Assembly: GCA_002408345.1 (NCBI GenBank)
Contig: DHRX01000028.1
Span: forward strand, 1 to 10,800
DNA length: 10,800 nt
Direction of reading: 5' to 3'
Origin: Firmicutes bacterium UBA5301
GTDB taxonomy: Bacteria > Bacillota > UBA5301
Of this stretch, positions 6,294 through 10,800 are shown piece after piece (the first letter of the stretch is position 1; every line of letters starts with the position of its first letter). A program made the translations under genes and the position numbers. The notes beneath the pieces were generated by a model that was not told the origin of the DNA, ran no database searches, and saw nothing but the letters and a program-made list of their open reading frames with translations.

Positions 6294-6707
6294 GTGATTG
6301 GTAAGCTAGAACGAGATTGGTCGATAAAGCTTCTCTCCCAAGCACTGGATGGTGCCGAAGCCAGACATAAAGTTTTAGCTATGAATATCAATAATGTTAA
6401 CACTCCGAAATATAAGGGCTCCGATGTTCCTTTCCAACAGGTTTTGCGGCAAGCCATGACTTCTACCCCAAAACCAGAATTAACAACTACTGATTCTAAA
6501 CATTTAGCTGGTCGGCCACAAAACATTAATTTTACACCAGTAAAAGATACTCATAACACTACATACAGGGTTGATGGCAATAACGTCGATATTGAAGTTG
6601 AAACGGCTAAATTAGCTGAAAATTCCTTACTCTACACGACCTTTTCTGATTTATTAGGTAGACGGATTTCACTTTTAAGATCAGTAATTAATGAAGGGAG
6701 ACGGTAG
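6294..6707 (+). CDS. flgB: Flagellar basal-body proximal rod protein FlgB
   Basis: Structural subunit of the proximal flagellar rod, exported by the flagellar type III system and placed above FliE and the MS ring. The 137 residues match the family length. The N-terminal amphipathic helix followed by AMNINNVNTPKYKGSD (residues 29-44) is the rod/hook signature, usually NxANxxTPGYK; here Lys39 replaces the common Gly. The C-terminal helix, from VDIEVETAKLAENSLLY onward, supplies the partner strand of the rod helical bundle. Start GTG at 6294 with GGGGGG (6281-6286) as SD, 7 nt away. First gene of the fla/che operon; its stop TAG overlaps the first flgC GTG by one base (TAGTG), so the two are probably translationally coupled. 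Confidence 0.96.
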   Translation: MIGKLERDWSIKLLSQALDGAEARHKVLAMNINNVNTPKYKGSDVPFQQVLRQAMTSTPKPELTTTDSKHLAGRPQNINFTPVKDTHNTTYRVDGNNVDIEVETAKLAENSLLYTTFSDLLGRRISLLRSVINEGRR

Positions 6708-7111
6708 TGGTGAGCCTCTTCCGTAGTCTGGAAAGTTCTGCTTCTGCGTTGACCGCAGAACGGTTTCGTATGGATATTATCTCTAATAATATTGCTAATG
6801 TTAATACAACGAGGACACCGGAGGGCGGCCCTTTCCAGCGGCACTTAGCTGTTTACTCGACAAAGTATGATCGGGGAAAACCGGCTGGGGTTCAAGTCGT
6901 CGGTGTAATTAAAGATCAAACCCCGTCTAAACTTGTTTATAATCCGGGACATCCTGATGCTGACCCTCGTGGTTATGTTGCTATGCCCAATGTAGACGTG
7001 GTGAGTGAGATGGTAGATATGATTTCAGCTGCCCGAGCTTACGAAGCTAACGTTACAGTAATCAACGAGGCTAAACGGATGATGTTAAAAGCACTGGAGA
7101 TTGGACGATGA
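6707..7111 (+). CDS. flgC: Flagellar basal-body rod protein FlgC
   Basis: Proximal rod subunit that co-assembles with FlgB and FlgF. It has 134 residues. The N-terminus SLFRSLESSASALTAERFRM leads into the rod motif NNIANVNTTRT (27-37), with the FlgC-type GGPFQR after it. The C-terminal flg_bbr helix is seen as VVSEMVDMISAARAYEANV. Two tandem GTG codons, 6707 and 6710, are possible starts. The SD GGGAG (6696-6700) is 6 nt from the first and 9 nt from the second, and homologues often begin M(S/G)LF, which would favour 6710; the difference is one residue. It overlaps flgB by one base and fliE by four (ATGA). Confidence 0.96.
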   Translation: MVSLFRSLESSASALTAERFRMDIISNNIANVNTTRTPEGGPFQRHLAVYSTKYDRGKPAGVQVVGVIKDQTPSKLVYNPGHPDADPRGYVAMPNVDVVSEMVDMISAARAYEANVTVINEAKRMMLKALEIGR

Positions 7112-7419
7112 TGAATAAAGCGATTAGTTCTGCTGTGTACAAGCCTGTTGAAATGAAATTATCTTTGGATAAGGCTACTGATGTTTCAGATCAGGGACCT
7201 GATTTTGCAGGGGTTTTAAAAGAGGCCTTATCAGAGGTTAACGCTTTGCAATTTCAACAACAAGCTGCTGAAACGGCTTTGGTCGCCGGAGTTGAAGATG
7301 TTAGCCTGCACCAGGTTATGATAATCACCGAACAAGCACGGTTATCTTTAGAATTTACTATGGCGGTCCGCAATAAAATTATGGACGCATATAACGAAAT
7401 AATGCGGATGCAGATCTAA
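7108..7419 (+). CDS. fliE: Flagellar hook-basal body complex protein FliE
   Basis: Small adaptor that joins the MS ring (FliF) to the rod; one of the first substrates of the flagellar export gate. It has 103 residues with a low-complexity N-terminus and the conserved C-terminal half: FAGVLKEALSEVNALQ, then SLHQVMIITEQARLSLEFTM and VRNKIMDAYNEIMRMQI, the classic FliE ending. The start is ATG at 7108, overlapping the flgC stop as ATGA. A second ATG follows at 7111, but the GGAG at 7096-7099 is 8 nt from the first and 11 nt from the second, so the first is preferred. It ends 18 bp before fliF, the protein it contacts. Confidence 0.95.
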   Translation: MMNKAISSAVYKPVEMKLSLDKATDVSDQGPDFAGVLKEALSEVNALQFQQQAAETALVAGVEDVSLHQVMIITEQARLSLEFTMAVRNKIMDAYNEIMRMQI

Positions 7420-7437
7420 TACGAGTAGGGTGCAAAT

Positions 7438-8967
7438 ATGGCGCAATGGATCAAAAAACTCAGCCCAAAAGCCGGAGAGCTTTGGGAAAAACTGAGTCCG
7501 GGTCGGCGAATTGCTTTTTTAGCAGGCGTGGCTTTACTTATTGGAACCCTGGTTTTAGTAGCCAGTACCGTCCGGACTACAAATTATCTTCCTCTTTTCA
7601 CTGGAATGAACCCGGTGGATGCTGGGGAGATAATTCAAATATTAAAAGAAGATAAGGTGCCCTATCAACTGACTGAGAACGGCACCGCTATTCTTGTTCC
7701 CAGTAATGTAGTTTATGAAACCAGAATCAAGTTGGCTACAGCCGGATTGCCCCGAGGCGGCACAGTCGGTTTCGAACTATTCAACCAAAATTCGCTGGGG
7801 ACTACTGACTTTGAACGTAAACTAAAATATAATTGGGCTCTTCAGGGGGAACTAACTCGAACTATTCGGGAAATGCGCGAAGTAGAAGATGCTAGGGTCC
7901 ACATTGTGTTACCTGAACGTTCTCTATTTGTTTCTGAAGAAAACCCACCGACAGCTTCTGTACTCTTAAGGCTTAAGCCGTATGTAAAGTTGACGGAGGG
8001 GCAAATCAAGGGGTTAGTTAACCTAGTTGCTTACTCTGTTGAAGGAATGAAACCAGAGAATGTAACCATATTAGATTCAAATGGTAATATTTTATCGGAA
8101 TCGTTGAACTTTGACCAAGCCATTCCGCTGAACGGCGATACGATTATAACTCAGCTGAGAATTAAAGAGGCTACTGAGAAAAGGCTTGAAGACCGGGTTA
8201 AGACAATGCTAGAAAGGGTCTTTGGCTTAGGCAAAGTAGTTACTAGAGTGAACGCTGAATTGAACTTTGCGTACAAAGAGTCTTTAGCTGAAACCTTTGC
8301 TCCTGTAGTTGATGAAGCCGGTGTTGTGCGGAGTGAGCAAGAGTATACTGAGAATTATACCGGCGGTGGAAGCGGGGTTCCTATTGGTGTTCCTGGTATA
8401 GAATCGAATATACCCAGTTACCAAGCGGTGGATTCGGAAATAGATACCCAGTATACTAAACGGGATCTTACTCGTAACTATGAAGTTAATAAGATTAATG
8501 AAAAAGTAATTTCACCTCCGGGATCTATTCAGAGGTTAACCGTTGCGGTCTGGCTTGATGGTCAGTTACCATCGGAACAGTTGGCTCAGGTCCGTTCTGC
8601 TGTAGAATCTGCCGTTGGTTATTCTGCTAGTCGCGGTGATCAAATTACTATTGAAAGCATGGCTTTTGAGCGCATTCAACTGGCTGATTTTGGTGAAACT
8701 CCTCAGCCCCAAAAGCAATCATACTGGCCATATCTTGTTATTGCCCTTATAGCCTTACTTGGTGGGGTGGTAGTGTTGTTAAGATTTAGAAGAAAACAAC
8801 GCTTAGAGCCAAGTTTAGATCTGTTAATTGGCCAGGTTGAAGATGAAGAAATGGAACCTCTCTCTGAAGGCAGGCAATTAGAGGAGCGGCTCCGGGAATT
8901 CTCACGCCAGAAGCCCCAGGAGACCGCTAAACTTCTGCGGACTTGGTTGATGGAGGATGAAGCTTAA
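7438..8967 (+). CDS. fliF: Flagellar MS-ring protein FliF
   Basis: Forms the membrane/supramembrane ring on which the flagellum is built and which houses the export gate. The 509 residues fit the family. Two membrane segments are visible: residues about 25-44 (IAFLAGVALLIGTLVLVAS) and about 429-450 (YWPYLVIALIALLGGVVVLL). Between them is the large extracytoplasmic ring-building part, with family motifs VPYQLTENGTAILVP, GLPRGGTVGFELF, ARVHIVLPE and the NYEVNK region. The roughly 60-residue cytoplasmic tail is acidic then amphipathic; its end (EERLREFSRQKPQETAKLL...) is the FliG-binding helix. The weak SD is GTAGGGTG at 7425-7432. Its stop overlaps the fliG start by one base (TAATG), coupling two proteins that bind each other directly. 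Confidence 0.97.
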   Translation: MAQWIKKLSPKAGELWEKLSPGRRIAFLAGVALLIGTLVLVASTVRTTNYLPLFTGMNPVDAGEIIQILKEDKVPYQLTENGTAILVPSNVVYETRIKLATAGLPRGGTVGFELFNQNSLGTTDFERKLKYNWALQGELTRTIREMREVEDARVHIVLPERSLFVSEENPPTASVLLRLKPYVKLTEGQIKGLVNLVAYSVEGMKPENVTILDSNGNILSESLNFDQAIPLNGDTIITQLRIKEATEKRLEDRVKTMLERVFGLGKVVTRVNAELNFAYKESLAETFAPVVDEAGVVRSEQEYTENYTGGGSGVPIGVPGIESNIPSYQAVDSEIDTQYTKRDLTRNYEVNKINEKVISPPGSIQRLTVAVWLDGQLPSEQLAQVRSAVESAVGYSASRGDQITIESMAFERIQLADFGETPQPQKQSYWPYLVIALIALLGGVVVLLRFRRKQRLEPSLDLLIGQVEDEEMEPLSEGRQLEERLREFSRQKPQETAKLLRTWLMEDEA

Positions 8968-9971
8968 TGGCTAGGCGCTTATCGGGAAAGGTTAAAGCCG
9001 CTATTGTATTGGTGACCCTTGGGCCGGAAATTTCAGCAGAGGTTTTTAAACACCTTACTGAATCAGAGATCGAAAACTTAACATTAGAGTTGGCTAACCT
9101 ACGTAAAGTTGATCCGGAAGTTAGAGAAAGGGTCATGGAGGAGTTTAGCCAGCTTTACCAGGCTCAAGAGTACATCTCCCAGGGTGGAATTGATTATGCT
9201 CGGGAAATATTAGAGAAAGCTTTAGGCCCTCGCAAAGCCACTGATATTATTGAGAGACTAACGGAAACCCTGCAAATTAGGCCTTTCGACTTTGCTAGAA
9301 GTACCGATCCAGCTCAATTACTAAACTTTATTCAAAATGAACATCCCCAGACTATTTCATTGGTTCTTTCCTATCTTTTACCTGAACAAGCTGGGGCAAT
9401 TTTATCGGCGTTACCAGCGGATAAGCAAGTAGATATTGCTCAGCGGGTAGCGACCATGGATCGCACCTCTCCCGAGGTCTTAACTGACTTGGAGAGTTTG
9501 CTGGAAAAGAAAATTTCTACCTTTATGACCCATGGCTATATGTCGGCCGGTGGTATTGACTCTATAGTTGATATCCTCAATCGCTGTGATCGTTCTACTG
9601 AGAAGACGATTCTCGAGGCACTTTCTGAAGAAGACCCCGAGTTGGCCGAAGAGATCAAACGGCGGATGTTCGTTTTCGAGGATATTATTATTCTCGACGA
9701 CCGGGCTATTCAGCAGGTTTTACGGGAAGTGGATACCAAAGATTTAGCTTTGGCTTTGAAAACATCAAGCGAAGAAGTTGCGGATCGAGTCTACAAAAAC
9801 ATGTCTAAACGGGCAGCTGAAATGTTGAAAGAGGATATCCAGTTTATGGGGCCGGTTCGCTTGCGAGATGCCGAAGATGCTCAGCAGCGGATTGTTAATG
9901 TAATCCGTAGGTTAGAAGAGGCTGGAGAAATTATTGTTGCTCGTGGCTCAGGAGATGAGATTATTGTCTAA
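8967..9971 (+). CDS. fliG: Flagellar motor switch/rotor protein FliG
   Basis: Rotor subunit of the C-ring that meets the stator and converts ion flow into torque; its N-terminus binds the FliF tail. The 334 residues match the family. The N-terminal domain begins KVKAAIVLVTLGPEISAEVF. The middle-domain EHPQ motif, the FliM contact, is at residues 125-128. The C-terminal torque helix DDRAIQQVLREVDTKDLAL starts at 244 and carries the alternating charges that face MotA. The end MGPVRLRDAEDAQQRIVNVI and EEAGEIIV is typical. The ATG shares one base with the fliF stop; SD GGAGG is at 8952-8956. The 3' end overlaps or nearly touches fliH, depending on the fliH start chosen. Confidence 0.97.
   Translation: MARRLSGKVKAAIVLVTLGPEISAEVFKHLTESEIENLTLELANLRKVDPEVRERVMEEFSQLYQAQEYISQGGIDYAREILEKALGPRKATDIIERLTETLQIRPFDFARSTDPAQLLNFIQNEHPQTISLVLSYLLPEQAGAILSALPADKQVDIAQRVATMDRTSPEVLTDLESLLEKKISTFMTHGYMSAGGIDSIVDILNRCDRSTEKTILEALSEEDPELAEEIKRRMFVFEDIIILDDRAIQQVLREVDTKDLALALKTSSEEVADRVYKNMSKRAAEMLKEDIQFMGPVRLRDAEDAQQRIVNVIRRLEEAGEIIVARGSGDEIIV
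9950..9954 (+). promoter_or_regulatory. Shine-Dalgarno bearing on the fliH start
   Basis: AGGAG at 9950-9954 abuts the ATG at 9955 with no spacer, which is unusable, but lies 9 nt before the in-frame TTG at 9964. That favours TTG, giving MSKIIKS. A longer frame from TTG at 9934 has GGAG (9924-9927) 6 nt upstream and is a second possibility. Confidence 0.5.
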
Positions 9972-10719
9972 AATCATCAAATCTATTTTCATCCCTGAAG
10001 AAAACCGTACTACGGTAGTTAAAATCCCCATACCTGATGTCGAACAATTGGTAGAACCTCCGACAGCTCAGCCTGAACTTGAACCTGAAGTTAGCCAGGA
10101 GGACGTGAAAATGCAGGCAGCTCAAATCCTGGCCGAGGCGCAGGAAGAGGCTGCCTCTTTACTTGCTACTGCCCAAGCTGAGGCTGACGTTTTACGTGAA
10201 GAGGCCCGAAGCCAAGGTTACCAGGAAGGGTTAGCTCAAGGCAGGTCGGAAGCTGAAACTCAAAGAGCTGAGGCTATGGCTGAATTTCAAAGCCAAACCG
10301 CAATGATTTGTGAGGCGCTTAACTCAGAGAGAAAGGCAATCATTTCTGGCGCTACTGAAGATTTATTAAAGCTTATCTTGCTATTTGCCGAAAAGATAAT
10401 TAGGACTACGGTTGCTGTGGATACTGAAGTTATGGTTAGTATTCTTGAAGCTGCGGTAGCAAAGGTAGACGGAGTAACACGGATTGAAGTCCGGTTGCAT
10501 CCTGAAGATTTGAATATTATTCGCCAGATAGAAGTAGAGAAGGGGTTAGGTACGGCGGAGACCGCTTTGGAATTTATCGCTGATCCACAATTACCCCGCT
10601 ACTCCTGCATTGTTAATACTGCCACCGCTCTAATTGATGCTTCTTTGGAGGCTCAATTTAACGAGTTAGAGCAGGTCTTGCGAGCAGCGTTGCAAAGGGG
10701 CCAGGCTAGTGAGTCTTAA
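9964..10719 (+). CDS. fliH: Flagellar assembly protein FliH (export ATPase regulator)
   Basis: Cytoplasmic stator-like partner that holds the export ATPase FliI and links it to the export gate and C-ring. From TTG 9964 it has 251 residues; ATG 9955 would add three and TTG 9934 ten. The N-terminus SKIIKS is the common Firmicute FliH start. Next comes an Ala/Glu-rich coiled coil (MQAAQILAEAQEEAASLLAT...) and the FliH glycine-repeat helix AxxxGxxxGxxxGxxxA, encoded at 10204-10254 (ARSQGYQEGLAQGRSEA). This resembles the b/delta peripheral stalk of F-type ATPases. The globular C-terminal domain includes LLKLILLFAEKIIRT and VRLHPEDL. It overlaps fliG by up to 38 bp depending on the start and overlaps fliI by 11 bp, consistent with coupled synthesis of a complex. 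Confidence 0.92.
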   Translation: MSKIIKSIFIPEENRTTVVKIPIPDVEQLVEPPTAQPELEPEVSQEDVKMQAAQILAEAQEEAASLLATAQAEADVLREEARSQGYQEGLAQGRSEAETQRAEAMAEFQSQTAMICEALNSERKAIISGATEDLLKLILLFAEKIIRTTVAVDTEVMVSILEAAVAKVDGVTRIEVRLHPEDLNIIRQIEVEKGLGTAETALEFIADPQLPRYSCIVNTATALIDASLEAQFNELEQVLRAALQRGQASES

Positions 10720-10800
10720 TTTGCGCCAGATATATGCAGAACTGCAGGAAGCTACGCCGATTAGGGTTTATGGTCGGGTAACTAAGGTAGTAGGGTTAAC
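10709..10800 (+). CDS. fliI: Flagellum-specific ATPase FliI, N-terminal fragment cut by the window edge
   Basis: The last 92 bases open a frame from GTG 10709 reading MSLNLRQIYAELQEATPIRV and then YGRVTKVVGL. The phrase GRVTKVVGL is the N-terminal beta-barrel start of the flagellar export ATPase, which energises type III export. AAAGGGG at 10694-10700 is an SD 8 nt upstream. The start lies inside the fliH end (11-bp overlap). Walker motifs are outside the window, so the call rests on this short N-terminus and on the canonical fliF-fliG-fliH-fliI order. Confidence 0.88.
   Translation, partial: MSLNLRQIYAELQEATPIRVYGRVTKVVGL

Noticed and set aside
6233..6304. A 23-codon frame from TTG 6233 overlapping the flgB start
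   Set aside because: Not annotated as a gene: 12-nt SD spacing, TTG start, no recognisable peptide features. Kept only as part of the leader finding.
1..10800. A mobile element, phage, defence or biosynthetic system hidden in the window
   Set aside because: Every stretch over 300 bases is accounted for by conserved core genes on one strand, with no transposase, integrase, att-like repeats, CRISPR repeats or visible composition shift.

Overview
The window reads as chromosomal DNA from a motile low-to-mid-GC Firmicute, most likely class Clostridia. CodY and the TrmFO/HslUV pair next to a fla/che operon are a Firmicutes arrangement. The CodY has a cysteine-containing effector domain that I associate from memory with clostridial rather than Bacillus proteins. 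I cannot name a genus. All genes lie on the + strand and are tightly packed. Apart from the two truncated by the window edges, all are intact, with no frameshifts, insertion sequences, RNA genes or CRISPR.

Region 1 (1-6088) is a housekeeping/regulatory cluster: topA (DNA topoisomerase I, 5' end outside the window), trmFO (folate-dependent tRNA U54 methyltransferase), hslV and hslU (two-component ATP-dependent protease) and codY (GTP/branched-chain-amino-acid-sensing global repressor). Gaps are 2 to about 34 bp, so this is probably one transcript. The order matches the Bacillus subtilis topA-trmFO(gid)-codV-clpQ-clpY-codY locus, except that codV/xerC is missing between trmFO and hslV.

Region 2 (6089-6293) is the only sizeable non-coding stretch, 205 bp between codY and flgB. 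It holds several short inverted repeats, a strong Shine-Dalgarno sequence not followed by an obvious gene, a 9-bp stem-loop with a T-rich tail that looks like a terminator or attenuator, and one degenerate CodY-box-like sequence. I found no convincing sigma-A or sigma-D promoter.

Region 3 (6294-10800) is the start of the flagellar (fla/che) operon: flgB, flgC (proximal rod), fliE (MS-ring/rod adaptor), fliF (MS ring), fliG (rotor/switch), fliH (export ATPase regulator) and the first 30 codons of fliI (export ATPase). Most junctions overlap or abut (TAGTG, ATGA, TAATG, and an 11-bp fliH/fliI overlap), which suggests translational coupling. The gene order follows basal-body assembly: rod, MS ring, rotor, then export apparatus.

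The gene content is ordinary and I do not see an undescribed system. The places most worth a second look are the codY-flgB leader and the altered ligand pocket with three cysteines in CodY.
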